From Pseudomonas sp. (GTDB lineage: Bacteria; Pseudomonadota; Gammaproteobacteria; Pseudomonadales; Pseudomonadaceae), in NCBI GenBank assembly GCA_007713455.1, contig VMRT01000005.1, positions 1-64,000 of the forward strand: DNA of 64,000 nucleotides, in the 5' to 3' direction. A program made the translations under genes and the position numbers. This document shows positions 1-7,517 of this stretch, one piece after another (within the stretch, counting starts at the first letter, position 1; the number at the start of each line of letters is the position of its first letter). A model generated the notes under the pieces. That model made no database searches, was not told the DNA's origin, and was given only the letters and a program-made list of their open reading frames with translations.

Positions 1-101
1 AAAATGGCTGCTGCGAGGTGCTCGCGGCGGCCAAAAACGGAGAACTGAGCGGGTTACCTGGTCGATTTTGATCGGCGGCCCGCTTTCAAAAGCAGCGAGG
101 G

Positions 102-291
102 CTGAAGTCGACCGGAAATACAGGGTTACTTCAGACCTTCCCTAGAGGCCCAGCGAGACATCAGCCACTACCTAATGCACCGCTACAACTGGATCAGACC
201 GCATCAATTTAACGACGGGCTACCACCTGCGGTGGCCGAGGAAAACTTAACCCACTATCCGGGATGGATTGACCACTACAGACCTAGTAAG
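102..291 (+). pseudogene. IS3-family transposase remnant (C-terminal integrase core)
   Basis: Translation from about 121 gives a stretch beginning YFRPSLEAQRDISHYLM and continuing MHRYNWIRPHQFNDGLPPA, the typical end of an IS3-family DDE transposase (an 'RPHxxxxGLPPA' tail). The preceding residues (LKS at 102-110) are in another frame, so there is a frameshift near 118-126. The first two thirds of the gene and both inverted repeats are missing. This is a dead insertion-sequence scar at the edge of the accessory region. The exact family is inferred from the motif only. Confidence 0.6.
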
Positions 292-394
292 GCTCTCGCA
301 AATCGAGACCATTCTTTCCCGCCGAAGCCAGCTCAAGCCAATGCGCTACTCGTCCCCCTTCTAGCCGCGTTGGACGTACCGGGAATTAGGTTCG

Positions 395-640
395 TTTACA
401 GCAGACGAACCGTAGTGTGGCATTCAAATGTCTCGATACCGCTCACATATAACCATACGCAAACTATAGAAATAGCGATCATAGGGAACGTAGCGGAGAA
501 AGCGCTTCATCTCATCCTTGAATGGAGAAGAGCGTGCCTTATGGCGCATCGTGTTTCCATCGAAACCGTCACTCGCAGCTACGCCGTGTTTCCATGGAAA
601 CAGCTATCACTGCACCGTTGTCGCCTTTGCGAATGATTCT
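395..640. repeat. Short copy of the palindrome-bearing module
   Basis: This stretch is similar over most of its length to 1705-2360. Shared parts include the left arm (GACGAACC at about 403, CTCACATATAACCATACG at about 443), the middle (CTTCATCTCATC, then GGCGCATCGTG before the first palindrome) and the right arm (ACTGCACC..TCGCC..CGCAATG). It holds only two palindromes, at 552-567 and 587-602, 35 bp apart. The right arm runs into the 3' end of the YhaV-type toxin gene. No protein is predicted here. Confidence 0.7.
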
Positions 641-1119
641 TGCATCCGCAGCGATTCTATTTGCGCCTCAGCCAAGAGCCGATCCCAGTCGTCAGGCGGG
701 TGCCCGCTTTCGAGCATTTTTCGAAACACGCGATAGGCGTCATCGCTACTTTGATAGGCGCGTTTTGTGTCTTCATCATTCACCCAAGCGAAGACGATAA
801 CCTTGCTCGGGGCGTGGTAGCGAAAAAATAGTCGGTACTGCTGAAAGAACTTAGCGCGAAACCAGTGCTTGTGATCGTCACCGAGCGTCCCGCCCTGGCG
901 GTATTCCGATCGAGTCGGATCTTGTGGAATAACATCAAACGCCAGCTTGATGATCGCGGCCAGTCGTTTACTGGCATTCTTCTTCACATACCCGACGGGG
1001 TCTTTTTGCTTAAGGGTCTCGACTTGCCGCGCCAGCGCTTCCATCTGTGCGAGGAATAGTGGATGAGCAAAAACCGTCCAACCATGAATAACAAGAGGCT
1101 CGGGCTTCCCTGCGCTCAT
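607..1119 (-). CDS. yhaV: YhaV-family type II toxin (mRNA interferase)
   Basis: The 170-residue product matches the YhaV toxin family: an N-terminal GWTVFAHPLF segment, a central basic region and a RelE-like core with the stretch HWFRAKFFQQYRLFFRYH and the motif VIVFAWVNDEDTKRAY. Family members are ribosome-dependent RNases held inactive by a PrlF antitoxin. The start ATG overlaps the stop of the upstream antitoxin gene by 4 nt (ATGA), indicating translational coupling. The last residues are encoded inside the right arm of the repeat module, so the C-terminus may have been altered when the module arrived. E. coli YhaV is slightly shorter. Function is inferred from the family and from operon context. 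Confidence 0.85.
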   Translation of the reverse strand: MSAGKPEPLVIHGWTVFAHPLFLAQMEALARQVETLKQKDPVGYVKKNASKRLAAIIKLAFDVIPQDPTRSEYRQGGTLGDDHKHWFRAKFFQQYRLFFRYHAPSKVIVFAWVNDEDTKRAYQSSDDAYRVFRKMLESGHPPDDWDRLLAEAQIESLRMQESFAKATTVQ

Positions 1120-1445
1120 TCATCGTCCGCCGACAGGACAGTATCAAGATCGACATCGACGCCGGCTACCAATGATTGGAGCCGTTGGACGAGCCCGGCA
1201 TCCACAGATTGCAGCCGCTCGGGATGGCGTGTGATGTCAGCAGCTAGAAAGCCGAGGAACTGACCGAGCACTGGGTCGTCGCTGTCGGATGCTTCGACGC
1301 GCGTTAGCACCACTTCTCCGCTGGGGCGAATGGTGTAGTGAATCTTGTCGCGCCTGCCCAGCTTGAGAGCACGACGGACGGTCTCCGGCACCGTGGTCTG
1401 GTAGCGATCGGTAAGGGTGGATTCGACTTCGAAGGTCGCGGCCAT
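1116..1445 (-). CDS. prlF: PrlF-family antitoxin
   Basis: The 109-residue protein has an AbrB/SpoVT-like N-terminal DNA-binding fold (residues 14-20, RYQTTVP, then VRRALKLGRRDKIHYTIR) and a C-terminal tail expected to wrap the toxin. The ATG at 1445 is chosen because GGAG lies six bases upstream; an upstream in-frame start lacks a ribosome site and would place residues over the operator. It sits first in a two-gene operon with the YhaV toxin, as in E. coli prlF-yhaV. PrlF proteins normally repress their own promoter. Confidence 0.85.
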   Translation of the reverse strand: MAATFEVESTLTDRYQTTVPETVRRALKLGRRDKIHYTIRPSGEVVLTRVEASDSDDPVLGQFLGFLAADITRHPERLQSVDAGLVQRLQSLVAGVDVDLDTVLSADDE

Positions 1446-1483
1446 GGCAGTCTCCTGCGGATCTGGATTGACGTCCGCATGGT

Positions 1484-1497
1484 AATGCAATCGCATT
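1484..1497. promoter_or_regulatory. Candidate PrlF operator
   Basis: An interrupted palindrome AATGC-N4-GCATT lies 38 nt upstream of the prlF start, and a further GCATTGCC-like half lies at about 1513-1520. Antitoxins of this family autoregulate, so this is a reasonable operator. The assignment is inference from symmetry and position. Confidence 0.45.
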
Positions 1498-1704
1498 GCC
1501 TAAGCAATACGAAGCATTGCCTTCCGAGAGGGCTCGGGTGCAAGGGGCTAGATGGTCGCCTCGACAAACAGCCGCTGAAATCACCTTTTTGTCATGAACA
1601 AACAGCACGAGATTGGTTAAGCGATAGCCGCCACTGGAAAAGCTCAGCCATAGACCTAGTCAGCCATCACCGCAGCTTTGGGCTGAAGCCAGACTGCGGT
1701 CCAT

Positions 1705-2360
1705 CTTGACCAGACGAACCCTAGTCTGCCATTGAAATGGCTCGATTCTGCTCACATATAACCATACGAAAACCAGGGGATAGGTTACAGGAAACGTAGA
1801 AGAAGGAGGACTTGATCTCATCTGAACGGCGAAGGGTGTGCTTTATAGCGCATCGTGTTTCCATGGAAACACCCATTCATAGCTGCAACTGGTCCACGTG
1901 GAAGCCGCTTCTTGCAGCTACCCTTGTTTCCATGGAAACAACCATTTCGCAGTCACAACACTTTTCCGTGGGAACCGTCACTCGCAGCTACCCATGTTTC
2001 CATGGAAACAACCATTCACAGTCACAACACTTTTCCGCGGCACCCGTCACTCGCAGCAACCCCGTGTTTCCATGGAACAGCCATTCATAGTCCCAACACT
2101 TTTCCGCGGAACCCGCCCCTCGAAGCTACCCCTTGTTTCCATGGAAACAACCATTCACAGTCACAACACTTTTCCGCGAAACAGTCGCTCGCAGCTACCC
2201 CATGTTTCCATGGAAACAATCATCCACAGTCACAACACGTTTCCGTGGAAACCACCACTCGCATCTGCACCGTTCTGCATGGAAACACCCTTTGATAGAC
2301 ACAATCCGTTTCCATGGAACAGCTGTTACTGCACCATCGTCGCCCTTCGCAATGGTCAGT
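1705..2360. repeat. Expanded palindrome array (about 13 palindromes, 35 bp spacing)
   Basis: TGTTTCCATGGAAACA or a near copy occurs at 1856-1871, 1925-1940, 1995-2010, 2065-2079, 2134-2149, 2203-2218, 2272-2287 and 2307-2321, a period of 69-70 bp. Midway between them lie weaker palindromes with TTCCGCGGAA- or TTCCGTGGAA-type centres (about 1893, 1962, 2031, 2100, 2170, 2239). The DNA between palindromes is also conserved (CCATTCACAGTCACAACAC and CACTCGCAGCTACC), so this is a tandem repeat. Left and right arms match the module at 395-640. The right arm ends exactly at the exonuclease stop codon. Confidence 0.85.
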
Positions 2361-3030
2361 CCATTCCGTAACGCCCGTGTCGCTCGGCGTCACTACTTAG
2401 CAGCAGCTGTGCTAACCGTGCCAGATTGCGCGCATCGTCGATGGCGCTGTGATGCTTGCCCTCCCAAGAGAGGCCTATGCTTTCCACTGCACACTTCAGC
2501 CCTAGCGCACGGCAAGCGAAAATCTTCCAAAAGCATTTCTTTAGATTGATATGACGCGCCGGATCCAGCAATACATCTACTTCTGCTCTGATAGCGTCCT
2601 CCTTCAGCTGCTTCCGGTCGTAATCTCCCCAAGAGCACCAGCGCCAGCCTTCTGTATCTCGTGGCGCCAGCCAGTCACCAAGCTGATCTTGTACCACTGC
2701 GAAACGCTCCGCAGTGTCGACGTCAGATTGAGATATGCCGGTCAGCCCCGTGCAAAACTCAGTTAACTTGGGGCGAAGCAGCGGCCGGACAAACTGTCCG
2801 AAATGATCAACAATCCTGTACTCCAACTGAACATCCAACAGCGCGATACCAATTTCAATTGTCTCCATATCATGGCGCTGGACTTCCAACACATGGGCGT
2901 TCCGGGCCGCCTCGTCTAGGCCGGCTGGGTAGTCATCACAGGTCGCTTCAAGATCGACGCAAAGCAACCAGCGACTTTCACCAAGTTGTTGACGAAGGGC
3001 ATCAAGCTGCCCCCAACGCTTTACCTGCAT
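2356..3030 (-). CDS. DEDDh-type 3'-5' exonuclease
   Basis: The 224-residue product has the exonuclease signature of the DnaQ/ERI1-like superfamily: Exo I is VDLEAT (D26, E28), an Exo II-type segment is WGDYD, and Exo III is HHSAIDDARN (about H194 and D198/D199). These acidic residues and the histidine bind two metals and cleave DNA or RNA 3' ends. The ATG at 3030 has GAGGGG eight bases upstream; the GTG nine bases further upstream has poor spacing. The gene stands alone between the repeat array and an AT-rich gap. Its cellular substrate is unknown; KapD/ERI-like RNA trimming and phage-related roles are both possible. Confidence 0.8.
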   Translation of the reverse strand: MQVKRWGQLDALRQQLGESRWLLCVDLEATCDDYPAGLDEAARNAHVLEVQRHDMETIEIGIALLDVQLEYRIVDHFGQFVRPLLRPKLTEFCTGLTGISQSDVDTAERFAVVQDQLGDWLAPRDTEGWRWCSWGDYDRKQLKEDAIRAEVDVLLDPARHINLKKCFWKIFACRALGLKCAVESIGLSWEGKHHSAIDDARNLARLAQLLLSSDAERHGRYGMD

Positions 3031-3056
3031 GACACCCACCCCTCTTTATTAGTAAT

Positions 3057-3389
3057 TGCATTGCGCACACCCTATGTACTCATTTCATAGGCACTACTCG
3101 TTCCTGTGGAAACCACCACTCACGGATATAACAACCGGGGATGCGCCTATTCACGCTAACTTTCCGAATTTCAAGAACCTAATCATCAGCATCATCTGTT
3201 TCAGGTCCCCAAGCATCACAAACAACATCTTTGATAGCTTCCGGCATAGCCAACCACATACGCACTAAAAAAAAGTCGCTTTTTGTCAATAAGCATAAAT
3301 GAGAAATATTGCTAAGCACCAGCTTAAGAATAATAATTGGAGTGGTCAACAAGCCTCTCAATGTAAGCACATTTTAAAAGGACTGGAAA
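3057..3389. other. Gap with a remnant half-repeat
   Basis: No convincing gene is seen. At about 3101-3124 the sequence TTCCTGTGGAAACCACCACTC closely matches the array unit at 2241-2260, so a stray repeat copy lies just 5' of the exonuclease gene. The rest is AT-rich. Confidence 0.5.
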
Positions 3390-3623
3390 ATGAGGCAAAA
3401 CACAGATTCTCGAATCTACAAAATCGCCAACATCGTCCATTACATAATTCATTTCGGAGCGGTGCTATTGGCTACGCTCTATATCCTGCAGGATTATTCG
3501 GTATCAATATCAATTGATACTGGCACCGATGCGTCACACAGTAACCCAGGCGTTGGCAAGCAGACGAATACCGACAAATGCGTAGATTATTGTGACTGTT
3601 CTTTACCAAGCACAAGTCAATAG
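3390..3623 (+). CDS. Small putative membrane protein
   Basis: A 77-codon frame starts at an ATG with AAAAGGA seven bases upstream, which is good spacing. Residues about 14-33 (IVHYIIHFGAVLLATLYIL) form one probable transmembrane helix, followed by a polar tail with three cysteines (CVDYCDC). I recognise no family. The low-GC context and lack of neighbours on the same strand make it a tentative call supported mainly by the ribosome site and the hydrophobic helix. Confidence 0.4.
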   Translation: MRQNTDSRIYKIANIVHYIIHFGAVLLATLYILQDYSVSISIDTGTDASHSNPGVGKQTNTDKCVDYCDCSLPSTSQ

Positions 3624-4262
3624 ACAGATCCGCATAACAACGAATCCGCGCTGCCCCGCCGATCAATAGCTACAGAGTAACAGGCAGCCTTGCGATGCCT
3701 CACAATCTTGCCTACGTACCGGCCAAGCAAAAGCACTTGGCCGGTGGAGCGAGCCATTTCTAAAGCGACCATAAAGGTACCTATTTTAGAAGTGCGATAA
3801 CTTGCGGAACTCTAAAATACGTCTGACAAAGGGTTACTCAAATGAAATAGGAGCGCGGTTGGTTTGAGCACGACGAACCTATGTCCGCTTCTTCGATATT
3901 ATCAGCAGACCCATGCGCCTTACCCTTCCCCATGCTTGCCAGGTCAGTTTGCAGCCGGGATGCAGTATTGGAAACTAGCGGTGCTAGCGATTAGTTACGC
4001 TTACGTTTCGCTGTTCGACTAACTTTTTTAACGCACCGGAAATCACCGCACCTTTGCAAGGCACCTATCCGACCTTGGTATATAGTAGAGCCATTTATTA
4101 TACTCTAGACTTCCGACCAAAGATCAAAAATTAGAGTCTTTTTTTCCGTAGCAAATACTAAAATAATGCCCTTTCAGCTTATGAAATCAGCACTTCTTAA
4201 ATATATGAATCACGGCCACACTTTTATAGGAATTATGTGAGATTCGTCTCATCCCAGACGGT
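3624..4262. other. AT-rich gap with two perfect inverted repeats
   Basis: No gene is supported here. A perfect 10-bp stem ACCGGCCAAG / CTTGGCCGGT occurs at 3718-3745 with an 8-nt loop, and a 9-bp stem TATTTTAGA / TCTAAAATA at 3782-3819. Neither is followed by a T-run. They may end transcription from the small gene upstream or be remnants of a mobile unit. Confidence 0.45.
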
Positions 4263-4637
4263 TCACTGAATTCTTGCAGGGGTGGCGTGCATGCCTTTCG
4301 CTCTTTGCTCCAGCAGCACATCCAGCGACTGGCGCCCGCTGCCTTCTATGAAAGTTACAATTACGTACAGGCTTCCCGTGGCGGTATACAGCGCCCAAAA
4401 CCCACCCTGTTCATGAGCTTTCAATACGTCGGAGGTGCGAACCCGGTGACCGTCCTGGAACCTCCCATACACATCCGCTCGCACGTGACGATGAACCACG
4501 CCGACACAACAGCCTGCGACTAAATAAGCATCCGTTAGGTAGGCCGTAACTTCCCTACCGAAAGACGTGCCCATCGCTCGCGCCAAAGCTTCTGCCACAT
4601 TGCGCGTTTGTTCGACAATCCGCTTAGTTGAGCTCAT
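4263..4637 (-). CDS. Hypothetical protein downstream of a phosphoesterase
   Basis: The 124-residue protein is not recognised. It begins MSSTKRIVEQTRNVAEALARAMG, a likely amphipathic helix, then has a mixed alpha/beta body with the hydrophobic run SLYVIVTFI near residues 89-97. Its ATG overlaps the stop of the metallophosphoesterase gene by 4 nt, so the two are translationally coupled and likely act together. It is the last gene of a four-gene minus-strand run. Confidence 0.65.
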   Translation of the reverse strand: MSSTKRIVEQTRNVAEALARAMGTSFGREVTAYLTDAYLVAGCCVGVVHRHVRADVYGRFQDGHRVRTSDVLKAHEQGGFWALYTATGSLYVIVTFIEGSGRQSLDVLLEQRAKGMHATPARIQ

Positions 4638-5374
4638 ACCATCAGCACCAAATTCGGAATAAAACCCGTTTCTTCAGATGGATAACCACGCGGGTTGCAT
4701 ACCACCCCTGTTCCGCGAATCTCGTAATCCACAGCAGAATGTGAATGGCCATGGAGCCAGAGCGCAACGCGCTCCCCACCCATAAGATGTTCACAGTCAT
4801 TGACGTAAGCTGCATCGAGCAATGTTCCCGCATCGGGACTATCTATCAGCGAGCGAATCGATGGCGCGTGATGAGTGATCACCACCGTTTTTCCATCGAA
4901 CGGCTCGTCTAGTTTCGAGCGCAGCCAGGAACGCGCTTTAACTGATTCCTGCACCAAATCGTTCGGTACGATCCGCCGGAACGACTCGGTGCGGATGTAC
5001 CGAAAATCGTTCATGCACGAACGCGCATACAAGCCGGCCTGATGGGCGTTGCCGGCGGCCGCATAGTCCGTCCACATTGTGCATCCAAGAAAGCGAACCC
5101 CTTCAATCTCAGCTTCCTGCATATTCATGACCTGTACACGACCGTCCCGAGCGGCGGAACGCATCGTCACCAATGTGTGGGTCAGGTGGCCGGAGTAGAA
5201 CTCGTGATTACCTGGCACGTAGAGAACCGTTCCGCTAAAGCTATCTAAAGCCCATCGAACGCCACGGGCTTTGGTGTGAATGTCACCCGCGAAAATTACG
5301 ACATCAGCGTCCGTAGCAGCCGGCACATAAGGGCTCACTTCAAGATGCAAATCTGACAAGAGATGAATACGCAT
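4634..5374 (-). CDS. Calcineurin-like metallophosphoesterase
   Basis: The 246-residue protein shows every block of the metallophosphoesterase fold: SDLHLE (D8, H10), AGDIH (D31), PGNHEFY (N56, H57), ITHHAP (H168, H169) and LHGHSH (H208, H210, H212). These ligate two metal ions for phosphodiester or phosphomonoester hydrolysis. No signal peptide is visible, so it is cytoplasmic. It is coupled to a downstream hypothetical gene by an ATGA overlap and follows two other small accessory genes. Substrate cannot be told; such enzymes occur in RNA ligase/repair cassettes and in phage-related islands. Confidence 0.85.
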   Translation of the reverse strand: MRIHLLSDLHLEVSPYVPAATDADVVIFAGDIHTKARGVRWALDSFSGTVLYVPGNHEFYSGHLTHTLVTMRSAARDGRVQVMNMQEAEIEGVRFLGCTMWTDYAAAGNAHQAGLYARSCMNDFRYIRTESFRRIVPNDLVQESVKARSWLRSKLDEPFDGKTVVITHHAPSIRSLIDSPDAGTLLDAAYVNDCEHLMGGERVALWLHGHSHSAVDYEIRGTGVVCNPRGYPSEETGFIPNLVLMV

Positions 5375-5437
5375 GACGAGACCCTGTTGTGCATGAAAGA
5401 AAGGTCGAGAACGCCGCTATTCGGCTTGGATACACGG

Positions 5438-5728
5438 CTAGCTGTCGGCCCAATAGTCATCGCGAGCGATACGCCCAAAGTCATGGTCGTCATCTTGTAC
5501 TGCGTCATCAAACAAGTGATGTACGCGTCGCTCCTGCCGGAGGTACGCCAAAGCCATGAAGAAGCAGGACTCACACAGTCGGACGCGGTAACGCTCACCG
5601 TCATGCCGCGCGCCGTACCCCCAGCTCGCTTGCAACGCGCCGAATTGCTCGCCGTAACCAGGTACCCGAGTGGAGGTATCACAGACGTCGCAATGCACAT
5701 CGTTATCACGATTAGCTAGAACTGCCAT
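5438..5728 (-). CDS. Hypothetical protein with a CxxC...CxxC zinc-ribbon-like arrangement
   Basis: The 96-residue product carries C13-x2-C16 and C52-x2-C55, spaced like a zinc ribbon, with aromatic and basic residues between. The ATG at 5728 is chosen because GGAG lies about eight bases upstream; a longer frame would begin inside the preceding gene. It lies 26 nt after the upstream gene and 63 nt before the phosphoesterase gene, consistent with one operon. I do not recognise a named family. Nucleic-acid or zinc binding is inference from cysteine spacing. Confidence 0.6.
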   Translation of the reverse strand: MAVLANRDNDVHCDVCDTSTRVPGYGEQFGALQASWGYGARHDGERYRVRLCESCFFMALAYLRQERRVHHLFDDAVQDDDHDFGRIARDDYWADS

Positions 5729-5754
5729 GTCCACCCTCCGCCATACCGAGCCGC

Positions 5755-6162
5755 CTACCATAAGATACTGAAGACAGTAGAGAGCTCAGCGCTCTTGCGA
5801 ACGCCCGGCCCAACAAGCACATATCGCGTATTGTGCGTTCTAAAAATGCACTCGTCAGCGAACTCAACAAGTTGCGTCGTCCGCACCCAGTCACCCGCTT
5901 CGAAACGGCGAGCGCTGTCATACAACACGTGGCCTGCATACACCATCACGGGCTGTTGACCGGATGCTTGTAACGTTTCTCGTATTGATTCAGGAACGAT
6001 CAGATCAATCCAAACCCAATCACGCACAGCACAAAATGGCATAGCATCAAACAAAGCAGCCGCAGCACCCCGCGCGCACGCCTCCTCCAACGACATTTCG
6101 ATGCCAGGCATTACCTCACCCGGAGCATACAATAAATTGGATATTTTCTTTAAATCGTCCAT
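5755..6162 (-). CDS. Hypothetical protein, possibly DUF6957-like
   Basis: The 135-residue protein has a central PFCAVRDWVWIDL segment, then PVMVYAGHVLYDS and a C-terminal YVLVGPGVRKS motif. It resembles, from memory, a family of small Pseudomonas accessory-region proteins (DUF6957), but I could not verify this. No signal peptide or membrane helix is apparent. It is the first gene of the four-gene minus-strand run ending at 4263. Confidence 0.6.
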   Translation of the reverse strand: MDDLKKISNLLYAPGEVMPGIEMSLEEACARGAAAALFDAMPFCAVRDWVWIDLIVPESIRETLQASGQQPVMVYAGHVLYDSARRFEAGDWVRTTQLVEFADECIFRTHNTRYVLVGPGVRKSAELSTVFSILW

Positions 6163-6908
6163 ACCCTCTTCCTTAATTTAACTGTCAACATCTCAATAGG
6201 TATAATTTAGGCGATACTTCTCTGCCCCGGCGAATCTGCCCCAAGGATGAACAATATGCGCTCCAATTACTTTCGGTTCCGACTATCGCCTATTTAGCTT
6301 GACGGTCGAATAGACGGCCTACAGTTATTAACTCAAATCGAGCTTGCGACGATCAGCATAGAATCCACATCAGTCATAACTATTAAAAACACGGCACTTC
6401 CTTATCTGTTCGATGCAGGGGTAACGACCCACTACGCTCAGCTATAGAAAGATCTAACATGTCAAGACGAGAAGATAATCCAACCCTCAACACTCTACGT
6501 CAAGCACTTTTAGAAGACCAAAATGCAACCATCGACCATCGGTATATCTGATACGTATATATTGACAAGATCGCCTTACTTACCCACCCGAGCAGTACAA
6601 AAACAACTAACAATCGGACGTAGTTCTTGGGCACGATGAATAACCAATTGAGATCGAGCCCTCTCGTCGCGGTCGATGCGATGCTGACCCAACCGGCCCG
6701 GAGTCGCCCTTTCGAATTTAGAATTGCTCACAAGCATGGGTTGTGACGAGAAGCGAGGCGCGTCTGTGACGCGGAAGGGAACAGGCGCGATCCCTCGCGA
6801 CTGTTTAAAACAAGTGAAAGCGGATGATCTGAGTGATCCTAGCGAAGGGCCGGTTTAAGCGCTGAGGCCTGCCACAAACATCCAGCTACGTTCGACCATC
6901 CTCAATCA
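6163..6908. other. Gap without recognised gene
   Basis: This AT-rich to mixed stretch contains no frame with both a credible start and a recognisable product. It likely includes the promoter for the minus-strand run starting at 6162. Confidence 0.5.
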
Positions 6909-7064
6909 TTACCGCTGGCGCTGCGGCCTTGAGAATTGCAGTTTCCATTTCACTGAGCACAACGTATCCGTGAACAGGCACAGCGAGTGGCCGACGTTAA
7001 ACCCTAGCTCTTGGAGTGCTTCATCGGGAATGCGAATGCCACGGTCGCCATTCCAGTCTTCGCG
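6909..7064 (-). pseudogene. MazE/AbrB-type antitoxin remnant
   Basis: The minus strand reads WNGDRGIRIPDEALQELGF followed by NVGHSL, which matches the N-terminal swapped-hairpin DNA-binding fold of MazE/AbrB antitoxins (the usual form is WGNSxGIRIPxxxLxELGxxxGD). A stop codon lies directly upstream in frame (7065-7067), there is no start codon, and the toxin-binding tail is replaced by an unrelated basic end. No partner toxin is visible. It is a decayed antitoxin in an island rich in toxin-antitoxin genes. Confidence 0.5.
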
Positions 7065-7227
7065 TTATCTACGGCGGCGCCACGAATTATTGGGAGTTAT
7101 GGCTCAGCGATAATTATGGATCGTTCATAATTTCAGATACAAACACGACAGATCATCTGAGAGCCATAACAGCCCGCAGCTGACGAAACTCGACAGTTGC
7201 CCCATCGCCCCAGCAAGAATAGACTAA

Positions 7228-7245
7228 TCAGGTTAGCTAACCTGA
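7228..7245. promoter_or_regulatory. Operator palindrome of the Phd/VapC operon
   Basis: A perfect 18-bp palindrome, TCAGGTTAGCTAACCTGA, ends 11 nt before the antitoxin start and overlaps its ribosome site GAGGTGA. Phd/YefM antitoxins bind such palindromes to repress their own operon. Confidence 0.7.
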
Positions 7246-7256
7246 GGTGACAAGCA

Positions 7257-7517
7257 ATGAAATCTGAAAGCGATCTCGGCAACGCGCCTAAAACCGTCAA
7301 CATCCACGACGCCAAAACTCACCTGTCTCAGCTGATCCTAGAGGCGAGCCAAGGCAACCCGTTCGTTATCGCGAAAGCCGGCAAGCCTATGGTCCGTGTT
7401 GTGGCGATTGACCAAGAAGCCAAACCGCGACTGGGCATGCTTGGAGGTGCCTTTGCGGTACCAGACGATATCGATGCGGCTTTTCGAGACGAAATCGAAG
7501 CGATGTTTGGCGCATGA
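7257..7517 (+). CDS. Phd/YefM-family antitoxin
   Basis: The 86-residue protein has the Phd/YefM N-terminal signature: VNIHDAKTHLSQLI, then PFVIAKAGKPMVRVV, a DNA-binding domain. A flexible acidic C-terminus (DDIDAAFRDEIEAMFG) would occupy the toxin. GAGGTGA lies seven bases before the ATG. The stop overlaps the PIN toxin start by 4 nt (ATGA). It neutralises the downstream toxin and represses the operon through the palindrome at 7228-7245. Confidence 0.9.
   Translation: MKSESDLGNAPKTVNIHDAKTHLSQLILEASQGNPFVIAKAGKPMVRVVAIDQEAKPRLGMLGGAFAVPDDIDAAFRDEIEAMFGA

Noticed and set aside
1856-1871. Canonical parS centromere site
   Set aside because: The outer bases match but the central ACGT of bacterial parS is replaced by CATG, and no parAB genes are nearby.
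1856-2321. CRISPR array
   Set aside because: The DNA between repeats is itself conserved, the repeat is only 14-16 bp, and no cas gene is present.
395-2360. Integron attC sites
   Set aside because: No RYYYAAC / GTTRRRY core pair or integrase was seen; the conserved palindrome is of a different kind.
1812-2549. Repetitive protein with FHGNN-type repeats
   Set aside because: Several overlapping frames through the palindrome array give repeat peptides; they only mirror the DNA repeat, have no ribosome site or family, and the frames shift with unit length.
5335-5719. Plus- and minus-strand frames overlapping the phosphoesterase upstream region
   Set aside because: They overlap the better supported cysteine-bearing gene at 5438-5728 and show no motif or ribosome site.
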